Under the pieces are notes generated by a model. That model saw nothing but the letters and a program-made list of their open reading frames with translations, was not told the origin of the DNA and ran no database searches. 64,000 nt of DNA from Paralvinella palmiformis (taxonomy: Eukaryota; Annelida; Polychaeta; Terebellida; Alvinellidae), in assembly GCA_025642065.1 (NCBI GenBank), contig JAODUP010000182.1:647436-711435 (forward strand). The letters are read 5' to 3'. Shown in pieces: positions 37,109 through 48,221 of the stretch. Position 1 is the stretch's first letter; the number at the start of each line of letters is the position of its first letter. The translations under genes and the position numbers were made by a program.

Positions 37109-38284
37109 GTCTGGACCACTTATATCCATATTATGTTCAACCCTCTAAATGTGAAACTGGAGGTGTGTGTAGTGCTGTGATTCCCTGTTGTGGGTCAGAT
37201 CTGGGCATCAAATGCTGGCAATCGGACAGCATGCCGAACAATCTGTGTTTGTTGTTGCAAATGTTGATGAAAGTTATCATTTGATTAAATCAATGCTAGT
37301 TAACTCACAGCATCCACATTTGGTATGACATAAGAAAATTAAGTATTCTAAATTTTTTCCTCTTCATTAATTCATTGGCACTGGATATTACAACAGCACA
37401 GATTTAACTCAAATTGACACTTTCTTCACTACCATAACAAGTAAAGTGAGTTAAAGATAGCTGTCACACTTTCTGAAACCTGATCATTTGCGACTAACTT
37501 ATTTCATCTCATTCACTTAGCATAATGGCAGATTTAATTATTTGATTGTTGATGAATAACTAAATGTAATATTCACCTCACTGAAGCCCTTTACATGTGT
37601 CACTGACACAACTTAATCCAATGTTTATGAAAACACCAGATTAACATGATTCACTGATAAACATTTAGTTATCATATCTAATGGAGGTGATCATAGAACA
37701 TCTGCCAAACTTACTATCATCAACAGAGAGTCTCATCTTTATCAGTAAAGATTACTGTTCTTAATTATATAGCCACATCAGTTATGAGTTAAGAGCACAA
37801 TCATTTATGTCCAGAGTAATATTTAAAAAGATGGAGTAATCCTGTACTTAGTTTATTACAAAATCATTGTGTGGAAGTGACCATGTTTTGACACTGTATT
37901 TAATTTTCATGTCAATACCATGTGATGCTGTGTTGGTAAATAGTTACAAATTGTTAATAACTGATAGATGTGGCAACAGTAAATATTGATGTCCATCTCT
38001 GTAAATAATATCGATTGGTGGTAGTAGTAGTACTTAAGTGATCCAGAGGACCAGTTGCTGGTGTTCTACAGTTCTAGTGATATTGTCACAATAGCTAGTC
38101 AGGATCATGTGTCAAGTTGAATTGTTTAACCTCACCTCTGGTCAAGCCTGGGAAATATGGCTGGGGGTTGACTGCCACAGGGAGACAAATTCCATAAACA
38201 CAGGTATCAGCCTGACATGGGGTCAATTCCATTTCCACATCAAATTTATCAATTCCAATTAATAAGCAATTCCAAAATTGACCC

Positions 38285-38568
38285 CAGACATGGGGTCAAT
38301 TCAATTCTGGAATTGATGGGCAATTCCAGTTCCTGAATTGCTTATTTAAAAAAATATGGAATGGATAAATTTGCTAAATAAATTAAATCTACAAATTAAT
38401 TTATCATTTAATTCCAAATATTTCTTCCATGACAATCCTACTTGGAATATAAACTACTTGGAGTAGGTATTCCAAGTAGGTACTCAGAGTACCTGTGCTA
38501 ATCAATGATTGGAGTATTAAAGCAAAATTGGAAATGATAAATTTAATGTGAAATTGACCCCATAACTG
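38285..38568. mobile_element. MITE of the ATGGGGTCAA family, second copy
   Basis: Starts CAGACATGGGGTCAATTCAA and ends (reverse strand) CAGTTATGGGGTCAATTTC. It directly abuts a related fragment (38208-38284) in opposite orientation, so GGGGTC ends meet at a dyad at about 38280-38300. Shares the CTACTTGGAGTAGGTATTCC interior with the 59020 copy. Confidence 0.7.
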
Positions 38569-39472
38569 GTATGAGCTGGATTTGAGACTATGATCATTAG
38601 GTTTTGCAGTTCAGTGCTTTAACCACTGTACCAGTCAAGGTTACTTGTAGGAGAGATGACAATAGTATAAATGATAGTTAGGTGTCAACAAGATTTCTTA
38701 ATCACATTATTGTATTTTGTCACTTAGGTATCAAGTAGCTGCAAGTAAACTTGGGTGTCAACTAGTTAACTATCTGCAGGTAAATTTACCCAAGCCATAA
38801 TTGAACAATTCAAGATGTTAACATTGAATGTAAACAAGTCAGTCCATTGATTAATGACTCTTCTAATATAATTATATATATATATATATAGTCTATATCA
38901 TAACAATATTTACTTTGGAAATATACCTTGAGTTGTAATTTATTTCATCAAGTGTACAAATGCCAATCGAATATTAGTAAACATGTAACGAGTATGGCTA
39001 TTAGCTTACTTCAAACACCTATGTTATATGTATGCTTTGATAGATAAACAAAGGAGATGGTAGTCAATCACAAGTTATAAATGCACAAACACAATTTTAC
39101 TACTAATACCAGCAGTAAAACATCGTAGAAGAATTAATAAGATTAAATAAAACATAGGCACAAAAAATCATTTGGCATTGCATTCTTTCACTTCTGATAC
39201 ATCATACAGTAGGCCGATTCTAAATATGAAAATAAAAACAACGAGATATTATCTGTAAGAAAAAACAGACTTTGAGATTTGTGGTTGTCATATCTGCCTG
39301 AAATAAGAAGTAATATCAACACGAGATCATCCGGTGGTGTAATGTGTCAAAATGTGTAATAACACCAAACCTGTCATCATTAATGGAGCGATGTGAGATT
39401 CCCACACGCACCACTTTCACATCATACATAACAACTAACAAAGATAACGTGATCTAATTCTAAACAACTCAC

Positions 39473-39553
39473 CTCCTTCGCTATCTGGTTCAGGGCTTGA
39501 TCCTCGACTGAGTACTGTCGGGAGGTTGTCCTGCGACGTCCACTGTCCGCCAT
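39473..39553 (-). CDS. LRRFIP2: LRRFIP exon 1: start codon and N-terminal peptide
   Basis: Encodes 27 residues beginning MADSGRRRTTS and ending with VEDQALNQIAKE. The family N-terminus has the pattern basic-S/T patch, then (A/V)ED(E/Q)AL..IA(R/K)E, which is seen here. The ATG sits in the context AAAATGGCGG, good for translation and also a YY1-type motif. The exon ends GAG followed by GTGAGT, a strong donor, in phase 0. Because the next conserved exon opens with AEHRIAARQ, the join reproduces the family sequence across the boundary. The intron that follows runs 29.6 kb to the acidic exon, or 32.1 kb to the basic-helix exon if the acidic one is skipped. Confidence 0.88.
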
Positions 39554-40044
39554 TTTCGCCCACTCCAACCCGGCACCCCCCCTCGGCTGAAGTAGATCGT
39601 AGCGAATGAAGGACTCTAACGGGCAGACGACGCGGTTAATCAGCCAACTATTATCACTCCAACACCAAATCTAGACTCCCTATAGTGTAAGGACCGACTA
39701 ATTGACTGTATCCGTGTGACTCGAGTAAGACACGGTATTACAGCTGTCAGACAATAGACATATTACCTGGCCTAGGTACCGCGCATGCGTCACTCGTTCG
39801 ACTATGGACGGATCACGGCCGTGAGTTCGGCATCCGAAAAGTTAGATTCGACGATGGGAAATTGTCACGCTGACACTTATCCGACACTTTTCACCGTTCC
39901 CCTTTGAAACTTTGACAGCCTCCATGTACAAAGTGATGATGTCCCGGATGCAGGGTTCTACTTCCGGTCATGGCTCCACTCCGTCATGATGCGCCCGCGA
40001 AAGGCTGGCTGTCGGATGATGTCATAACGCCTTCGTAATTGTGC
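39554..40044 (-). promoter_or_regulatory. LRRFIP promoter / 5' UTR region
   Basis: CpG-rich sequence immediately upstream of the start codon. Visible elements are the YY1-type motif AAAATGGCGGAC overlapping the ATG (about 39546-39557, minus strand) and an NRF1-like site GCGCATGCGTC at 39781-39791. No TATA box at a sensible distance. YY1 and NRF1 sites are typical of dispersed, TATA-less housekeeping promoters. The region is cut short by a P-like transposon that begins 498 bp upstream of the ATG. Confidence 0.5.
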
Positions 40045-40239
40045 GTTTATTCAAAGATAGTATAGGAAAGATGGGACAGCTGGCTGTTTGGCGTGTAATA
40101 AATATGCGGTGCTGCCGCCTTGCGGTAGACATACATTGATACCTTATATACGAAATTAAAAGGCAATGCCTGTTGTGGTATTCCGATCCTTCTTGGTTGT
40201 ATTTCTGGAGTGCATATATCTCATTTTATCGTGGCAATC

Positions 40240-40570
40240 TATAGCGCCCCCTTTCCAGAATTTGACTTAAACTTTAAAGCTGTTCAGACTAGCACAATAT
40301 ATCACATGTTCAGGCAGGTAGTTCCAGTCATGAATTGTTCTTTGGCTAAATACCCTTCTCCTCAAATCAAGCCTGCACCGTCCCATGAACACTTTTTTTA
40401 CTGTGGCCTCTAGTGTTGTTTTTAGGTGGGAAGATAAAGAAGTTATGGGGATCTAGCCTGACATACCATTAATAATCTTAAATACATGGATCATATCCCC
40501 TCGTCGCCTTCTAAAGTCCAAATATGGCAGTTTTAGGAACTTAAGCCGATCCTCATATGATTACCAACAC
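40240..40570 (-). mobile_element. CR1/jockey-like LINE fragment (end of ORF2)
   Basis: The minus strand reads YEDRLKFLKLPYLDFRRRRG followed by DMIHVFKIING, then after a frameshift in an A-run VFMGRCRLDLRRRVFSQRTI with HDWNYLPEHV. These match the extreme C-terminus of CR1/jockey reverse transcriptase polyproteins (Y..RL..L.L..L..RR.RGD.I..FKI.NG ... FF..R....WN.LP). Only this end is present, so it is a 5'-truncated copy nested in the P-like element. Confidence 0.8.
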
Positions 40571-40589
40571 ATTTGCCAGTATCATTCAT

Positions 40590-42029
40590 ACAGCGCGAAA
40601 ATCAATAGATCTAAACAGTTAGTGAAGGAACTTGCTAACATGTCTGCTCCAGCTCTTGATTTTGTGTCATCTCAACATCAACATTCCATTCTACAAACAT
40701 AAAAGCTCCTTGTCAAAGTCTTCTGTTACCACCATTGAATACACTCCATAGAAGAGTCATGAAACTCCAGATTTATCCAGGTTTTAATAAAGCTTTGTTG
40801 GACTTATTGTTGAAATTATGCAATGCTGTTTTTGATGAACTGCCAAGAAAAGAAAATGTGTCATACAACCCTGAGCATGATGAGGTGGAAGATTTTGGAG
40901 ACGTTGGAATATTTAAATATTTTGCTAGTCGTTGTGTTTTTGTAGAAAGGTTTAGGATGTATATGGAAGCAACCAATTGGCCATTTAGTAACCAGCAGTA
41001 CTGCAAGTGCTGATTTGCTGAAAAATTCTTCTTTTGAAGTGTATTAAAATGTCGCCTTATTTTCAAGGTTATAATATGTGATTAAGGGTCAACTAATCAG
41101 TCAAAGGTCACAAAGCTAGGAACATCTGTTAGCAAGTCATATTTTATACATAATAATAATAATCATGTCATTATCTTCTATGATCCACCACATTTATTGA
41201 AAATAATATACACAACAATCTTAAAAATCTCGGTTTCAAAGTTAGAGTGAACAATGTTGTTTAATTTTACTGTAGCGATTCAGTGTTACCTATGAGAATG
41301 GCTCCCAAATTAACACAAAAACATGTGGATTTGTCAGTATTTTTAGGAAGATGAAAGGGTGGACACAAGGACAACCCTGGTGCCACAGAATTCCTTATTT
41401 GTCTGTCTATTCCAAGTGATTTGTCTGTCAGCAGGATTCCGATACATTTCTATTTAATTTGAAATGTATTGCTCTAGTCCAATACAATGAGCCTCTACAC
41501 CCACCAGTTCCTTCTTTTCCAAGATACCTGATGCCATCAGATATCTCATAGTTATTTTTAGTCCACAAACTCTGATTACAGTAGAGGAAGACATTATCAT
41601 TATTTATATAACGCAAAATTACAAAAATGGTGTGTAGTAAAATGTGCTGTAAGTTTATTTGCTCTTTTAAATCAAGTAAACTCTTCCCAAATGTTTATTG
41701 TTGCTAAGCAGTATCAAGATCTTCCCACTGGTAGTCTTGTTTTACTCAGTTCAGATTTAATGGAAGTGTGTATATTGATAGAAGCAGAATTCTGTAATAA
41801 TATTGAAAAGATCCTCCACATGAGTAATGTTAGATCTATACTAGTAACACTTATGCTCTCAATGATACAAGGAAAGTTAGAATGTGATTCTTGTAAAACA
41901 TTACAGTTTGTTGTACACTTGTATATTAATATCCGTCTACAGCATTTTTTATATGTGAATATTAAAGAATTCAATAGTTGTAAAGGTAAAAAGAACTGTA
42001 ATTTTTTAAATTACGGCATTATTGATTGA
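40590..42029 (+). pseudogene. P-element/THAP9-like transposase remnant
   Basis: Blocks occur in the family order but in shifting frames. About 40600-40710 resembles the segment before the catalytic core (NRSKQLVKELANMSAPALDF). 40700-41013 has LLPPLNTLHRRVMKLQIYPG, as in the L.ir.L..R...l.f.PG motif, and later EVEDFGDVGIFKYFAS. 41178-41235 has FYDPPHLLK, the DxPHLxK block of the RNase H-like fold with a catalytic Asp. 41295-41350 has MRMAPKLTQKHVDL, the strongly conserved APKLT.KH motif. 41691-42029 is the C-terminal region with CxxC and VVHLYINIRLQHFL. Stops and frameshifts between blocks make it a pseudogene. The THAP zinc finger is not seen in this copy. Confidence 0.75.
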
Positions 42030-42607
42030 TTAGTGTCATTAATTATTATTTCTTGTGTCTTTATGTACACTTGTAAAAACTTGTAATTATTACTTTTAAA
42101 TTCAACATACATATTCTGGACTTGTATAATATCAGTAAATAATATAAAGCAGAGTATATCATTTATTGAATATTTAAGGATTACATTCAAAGCTTTCTAG
42201 TCATGGATCTTGTATATGATGTGTGTTATTTTCATTTCATATTACTACATTAATGTCATGTGATAACATTTACATATAATAAAGTTCACTGATTTAACTC
42301 ACTGTATTGTTTTATTTCCAGAATATAAACTTTCTAATTCAGTTCAAAGTCCCAGCCCACTCATTCTCTATACTATTGATACCACTATTTCTCTTCTCCC
42401 CATTTATTTAATTTTATCCTTGAATATATCCAGTTAGATTGTCTAATGCCTGTTTGAAGCCGCGACTTCTCTTGTGAAAGTCCATTCGAAAACAAGTGAT
42501 AGTGTACCATGTTTTCCGCAAGGCGGCGCTGCTAACAGTTTATTTCACACATTGTCATAAGCTATCACTCATTGTCCCGTCTTATTCTATATAGTCTTTG
42601 GTTTATT

Positions 42608-44724
42608 GAAAGGTTCAAACATACGCCATAGATTTTTTTAACACAAGAAAAAAGAATATGAAATACAAATTTCCACCCAGGGCGTGTTCAATCAGTTTAT
42701 GTCTAAAATAACGCAACAACTTTTTAATGTATATTAGTAAATGAAGTAATTTGCGCGATATGGTAATTACAACGTGGAAAAATGAACCCTTTCAAAGTTT
42801 TATTATTTTTAAATACTGATATGTTTTATTTATTTTTTCCAGAAACTACAATTATGTCATATATTTCCAAGAGCCAGGACATCAACATCAACAACAACAG
42901 AATGTTCATGCTTCATTACGTTAATAAATAATAAATTTTAAAAAATACATATACAAATATTTTGAAATTTGAAGACGTTAGATAAAGAAGATTTTAAAGT
43001 TCTAGATTGATTTACTGATATCACGTGACTCTTAATTTATTATAATGTTTATATAATTTAATGTTTTAATGTTATAGTTTTGTTATTAATACCGCTGTTT
43101 ATTTCACTGTTTTTATTTCTTATTTTATCTTACTTTTATAATTTCTTCTTTGAAGGTTCGTACAATAATAGAAACCCATTTTATATGAATAGATACATGT
43201 ATCGCTATAATGCTGAGTGCAAAGTGCCTTTAACCATTGAAGCCTTAGGGCTCACAAAAACAATTGACGGGTTCCTAGTCCATGCGTCACCTCTAGGCTT
43301 CAGTCTAGTCAGTGTTATGTAAATACGGGCCTTAAGTTATTATCATATGTTGTCTACTAGTTGTCAATGTTATTATCATTCGGATGTTATATAATCAGTG
43401 ACAGTGAATATCTTAGATCCAGATTGAACGATCTTCGCTGTAAATGTGAAGCTGTACACTTATTTAAATATGAACTCTGTGATTGAAAAATATGTATGAT
43501 TCTATAAGACAATTAAATAAATAAATATTAATTGACTGACTGATTGAATTAATCAATAATTGATTGATTGATCGATTGATTGATTGAAGGACTAAACGAT
43601 TGAGCACATTCATCTCACATTCTCATCAAATTTATACTAAAATTGTAATATTCTTGACTGTAAATAACTAATTTGTCTTGATATTTATATAACTGTATTT
43701 GACTTGAGTCAGATATAATTATAATTTTCGTCTCAGAAACACAGATATGTATCATTTGGATATAAACCAATTAAGAGCCAATAGTCGAAATATTAATTAA
43801 TGCATAATAAAGATTCATTTAATGATAGCAACTAGTTCATTCATTGAGTTCGTCTAAACTGTGAAGTGTAAGTTCAGAGCTTCACTGATACATTACAAAC
43901 TGGGATGAACTGAGTTCGATTCCGCCCAGCTGCTACTGGCTTTTCATCTGCAGTGTAACATAACGGCTGAGCGCATTGATCAGATGTTAAATTATGACAT
44001 GGGTTCCTAGAGACATGTTTATAACAAATGGTAGGATCAAGGAGGCCGTTTATCTCTACGTGTGTTTTATATACGGAATTTATTCGTTCAATTCCATCGA
44101 TTCCTTAATTTACGGTTGTTGTTTTAATGACCGTCTTAAAACAATATTTCGTGGAAAGGTAATTTTAATAACAAATAGTAATAAATATTTATTTCAGACT
44201 CTTAGTCCACAATATTAAATATAATACGAATAACAAATCACAATAAAAATGAGATTATGTACAACATCAGACATTGGTCAACTTATACATGACATCACTT
44301 CTAAAAGAAACTAATTATCACCACGGCATAAATATAATTAAAATAGAGGATATATTGATTACAGAATATAACTTGGTAATGTGCTAAATATTGAACTACT
44401 AGCCATAAATAAATTATAAATTATTATTGTTATTATTATTGTTGTTGTTGCTGCTGCTGCTGCTTGTAAAATATTCATAAGAAGCAGTTGTTGTTTCTCA
44501 CGTAATTGTTACCTAACATGAAGCTCCAATTTGATTAACATCTTGGTGTCACGTTTATCTAACACCTCTTCCCAAACTTGCTAATCAATTGTATACACTA
44601 TCTGAGCTGTTTATTATTCGTATTAATAATTATTCTGGATGGCCGATTCAGCAACTGCAATTTCTGTCTGTATGTCTAGAGGGAAAGAACTAAGTACAAA
44701 ACCCGAAACAAAATTTCAGGAGGT

Positions 44725-44789
<65 letters not shown>

Positions 44790-45451
44790 CACAATGAATA
44801 TTAAACCGTAATTGTTTGTCGCCACTATCACTAACATTCAGATTGTGTAAATAAACAACATAAACTATAAAAGTTATCACAAAAGAAATAAACATTTATT
44901 ACAGGAAAGTTATTAGATGGACGTCCAGAAAGAGATGGCCAAAAAAGGTAATATATACCTATATCACCGGAAATTTTCAGGTAATATGTATATTACCGTA
45001 TTGAGTTTTTCAGGTAATATGTGTATAACCTAAGTGAGTTTTTCAAGTAATTTCTGAATATTTCAGTTAATATTCACACATATTATCTAGTTATATAAAT
45101 TAACTGTAACATATACACATAGTAAACACGGGTAGCGCATCTCCCGATCTTCAGTCAAACATTAAACAGAACACATTGATTTATTTGTCTTTGTTAAATA
45201 ACAGACCGAGTAATGAGTATTACTTTATAAAGTTTTACTCCAAGTATAATTTATTAATCTATTGAATGAAACATAAATAATAACGTTTTATTTTAAGAGT
45301 AATTCATTTCCGACATATTCCATGTAATAGAGTATTTATCATTCATGTTATTATTACTGGATAACGGTAACTGTCATTAAAACTAGTAAGTGATATAGAG
45401 TATAGTATAGTTCGTGTGTGTGTGTGATTGTATGTGCATGTGTGTGTGTAG

Positions 45452-45483
<32 letters not shown>

Positions 45484-45577
45484 CTGCGCGTCTGCGCGGG
45501 TATGTGTGTGTGTGTTCTCGAGAGTGGTATAAGAAACTGGCACTGAGGATCTTTTCATAAGCCATTTATGATTTATG

Positions 45578-45634
<57 letters not shown>

Positions 45635-46154
45635 GCTTTAGATAAACAAGTAATAAATATTACGTAATTCTATGACATATTAAGATAGATACAATATATA
45701 ATAATTAAAAAAAACTACAATGAATGTTGATAAAATACGAAATCAGATCTATACATTCTATGGCGTTTACAGTTAGCAAGTTATATACTAACTTTGAATA
45801 GCTGAGAATATATATTTATGTAAACGTGTAAACACACATATACAATTGGAAACATATATATGTAAAAATAAACGTATTATTACGTATTTTGATATAAACG
45901 CTGATTAGTAATGCCCTTTCGCTGTCTATTATTTAGGTATTTACCGTGTTAATACTGTATTTGGCCAGTAATTGTATTGTTATACCGGTATAATACATCA
46001 CGATAGCGGGCCGATAGCGGGGACATATAGGCTGTCGGGTTAGTTGTACACCACTGAGTCAAATATTAAATATTATTGGTCTAGTACTGTAAATCTGTTC
46101 TGGATCCACGATGCAGACCTTATTAGTTCAGAGTGACAATGTTTAATATATATA

Positions 46155-46185
<31 letters not shown>

Positions 46186-46600
46186 CGTGTGTGTGTGTGT
46201 GTAATATACATATTATCTGATAAACACACATAAACACACACACACATATGTAAGAGAATAATGTAATAGATACTAAGAAATAACATAATCCAGTTTAAAA
46301 AGTTCCAGAACAACAATTAAATGAAGATGATAAAAGATGACAAAAGATGATAAATAATCCATTTTCAAACATTCTCGAAACAACACTTTTGCCGATCAGA
46401 TAGTAGAGAGGATAGAGAACTAGGTTACACTCCACCGTCTTAAGGTATCAATCCAGATGATATCTGGCTCTGTGGGATGTTTCAACCATCACTATATTTC
46501 TCAGCTATGACGATTGTAAACATTAAAATATTCCTCTCTTCAAATAAAAACAACATTTATATGAACGCTCAAAATTGCCACCAATCTGTTAGCCTCCCTT
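42608..46600. other. Intergenic AT-rich region with microsatellites
   Basis: Contains (TGAT)n-like runs near 43560, a short (TTG)n/(CTG)n tract at 44433-44465, (TA)n at 44728-44777 and 45583-45633, (TG)n at 45412-45510, a three-copy repeat of about 33 bp around TTTTTCAGGTAATATGTGTA (44990-45060), and (TA)n/(TG)n at 46148-46202. Open frames here are microsatellite by-products. No gene recognised. Confidence 0.5.
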
Positions 46601-46660
46601 AAGACAACACACACGACGAATTCCTCAGCTTAGCGGGGTTCCTTCTGGGCGGAGGAAGAC

Positions 46661-46774
46661 CTCGTCTCGATGTAGCCGTGATTCCAGTCGATGTTCACCA
46701 AACACTCGACCAATCTACCGTCGACGTCGACCTTATTGCAGACGACGACCATCGAGACGTTAGCTCCCTTCAGT
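46661..46774 (-). CDS. Possible exon or relic of a Ras-like small GTPase
   Basis: The minus strand encodes LKGANVSMVVVCNKVDVDGR followed by LVECLVNIDWNHGYIET. This resembles the Ras-superfamily stretch from beta-5 (VPxxVVGNKxD, the G4 guanine-specificity motif, here NKVD) to the G5 motif ETSA. A pyrimidine-rich acceptor ends GTCGTCAG. The end GAGACGAG is followed by GT, so the next exon could complete ET-S. Oddities: the Gly before NKVD is Cys, the segment between G4 and G5 is about five residues shorter than usual, the donor (GTCTTC) is weak, and no neighbouring exons with the P-loop or switch regions were found. It may be one exon of a gene extending outside my recognition, or a decayed copy. 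Confidence 0.4.
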
Positions 46775-46940
46775 CTGACGACGGAGGATGGGGATACGGG
46801 TCGAGTTCGTTGGGAGATGGTGAGGGAGTTTTTTAGGTGAGGTGAGATGGAGTGGAAATACAATCTATTCTTTTGTATACTGAAACAACATGGCGGAGAG
46901 ATTTCCGGTTACCGGATGGATGTGTGTGTATGTGCAAAGA

Positions 46941-46942
<2 letters not shown>

Positions 46943-47021
<79 letters not shown>
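46943..47021. repeat. (TA)n microsatellite, about 39 units
   Basis: Longest uninterrupted TA run in the window. Confidence 0.95.
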
Positions 47022-47023
<2 letters not shown>

Positions 47024-48221
47024 CTTTGGTATCTTTATGGTGTGCGCGCACGCGCGTGCCCGTCTGTATATGTTTGTGGTGTTCTATAAATTCAATTTAT
47101 TTTATTTTGTGATTGTTTATGGAGTTTGCTCTTTTATCACCAAATATTCAGAAGGAAGGATCGACCAAGAAAATTAAATATTCCCAGGAAATATAGATCA
47201 CTTCCACATTTTATTGGACATTCGTGCGATAAAACTGGAATTTAACCACATTTCTTAATAAGCTAAATATAAAGACATCGCTTCAATTTAACATTTTTAT
47301 AATTATCGACTTCAAAGATATAATCATAATGCTTGTCACACTAAACCAATATTTATTACAATAAAATATGCACAAGTTGGAAATAGATCAATTTCTGAAT
47401 CAATAATTGCAATCACTTTATTATGTTTTGCTGAACAATTGACTTTCAACACAGAAATACAAAATTGATTTCAAAATATAGATCATACCTGGTGCCGTAT
47501 TATGTATCAATGTATTATGATGTGTATTAATTGACGGCGCCCATCATGACGTATCAATTGCTGACGATAATAATACACGATTATAAGAGATAATACTCAT
47601 CCTAAATGTATTCACAGATAATTGTTATAATATTTATTTTGTAATGTTATATTATTATTTCATATAATGAAGTAGATTAGTTATTTAGCATATCCCAACT
47701 TGTTGGGCCACTTCATTCATATACAGAAATAATGGTCTTTAGTTTCGTAATTACCTGATCATCTGAGATAATTATCGTATATTCCAAAATTTAAAGTGAA
47801 ATCACTGAATTTGAATCTAGTAATTTTTATTATTTCTGTTTTGAGTGTCTTTTATTTTCGCCCACTTCCTCCCCATTATTTAGTTTATGCTAATTACTGA
47901 TAGCTTTAAAAGACCCTTGAAGGCCACCAATCGGCTGTTCTAAGAGGACATCACCTTCGACACATCACCGCTCCGGTTTCTAATTAGACCCTGCCTCTAG
48001 AAACACAGCAACAACAGCGAGTCTCTCCAGGCTCGGAAAGGTGTCCACTTCATCAATCCGAGCAAACCAAACGAAAGAAGGTTTCAATGACAAGTTTATT
48101 CGCGATCTGAGTTTCCTTCACATCTGATGGGGTCAAAAGGTTACACATAAGTGTATGGAGAGTGATTTTACGGAGCATCAATTCTTACAACAAGTAAAGA
48201 AATATTTTGTGAGCTTCCTAA
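47022..48221. other. Intergenic region; GC-richer patch at 47840-48090
   Basis: Mostly AT-rich with nothing recognised. The patch at 47840-48090 is less AT-rich and has a possible exon-like interval (47999-48080, acceptor CTGCCTCTAG, donor AAG/GTTTCA). No homology is visible and I do not call it. Confidence 0.4.

Larger units (their letters stand above)
600..39553 (-). other. LRRFIP2: LRRFIP-family gene, 3'-incomplete
   Basis: Gene span defined by eight coding exons, each flanked by AG/GT splice sites and each a multiple of three: 81, 1761, 87, 48, 72, 171, 93 and 201 bp. In transcription order these give an N-terminal peptide, a long acidic segment, the conserved basic helix, a short linker and a coiled coil. 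Without the acidic exon the visible part encodes 251 residues. The C-terminal coiled coil of the family is missing and should lie left of position 1. From vertebrate work, LRRFIP1/2 bind the leucine-rich repeats of Flightless-I and take part in Toll/MyD88 and Wnt (Dishevelled) signalling, and LRRFIP1 also binds nucleic acid. Vertebrates have two paralogues; this copy may be orthologous to both, so the symbol is only the closest label. Confidence 0.88.
40052..42600 (+). mobile_element. P-superfamily DNA transposon, decayed, with TIRs and exact 7-bp TSD
   Basis: The ends form inverted repeats: left CAAAGATAGTATAGGAAAGA, right (reverse strand) CAAAGACTATATAGAATAAG, both continuing into GGGACA. 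A second matching block GC(T/G)GCCGCCTTGCGG lies at 40111-40125 and 42516-42530. The element is flanked by the exact duplication GTTTATT at 40045-40051 and 42601-42607. P elements start with CA and make 7-8-bp duplications. Inside, the plus strand carries broken blocks of a P/THAP9-type transposase. A LINE fragment (40240-40570) has landed in the N-terminal part. Confidence 0.82.

Noticed and set aside
43080..43322. 80-codon frame with a hydrophobic N-terminus resembling a signal or membrane segment
   Set aside because: AT-rich, Phe/Leu/Ile-biased by composition; no start context, splice sites or homology.
47999..48080. Possible exon with acceptor CCTCTAG and donor AAG/GTTTCA
   Set aside because: 27 codons without recognisable homology and a weak donor; not enough support.
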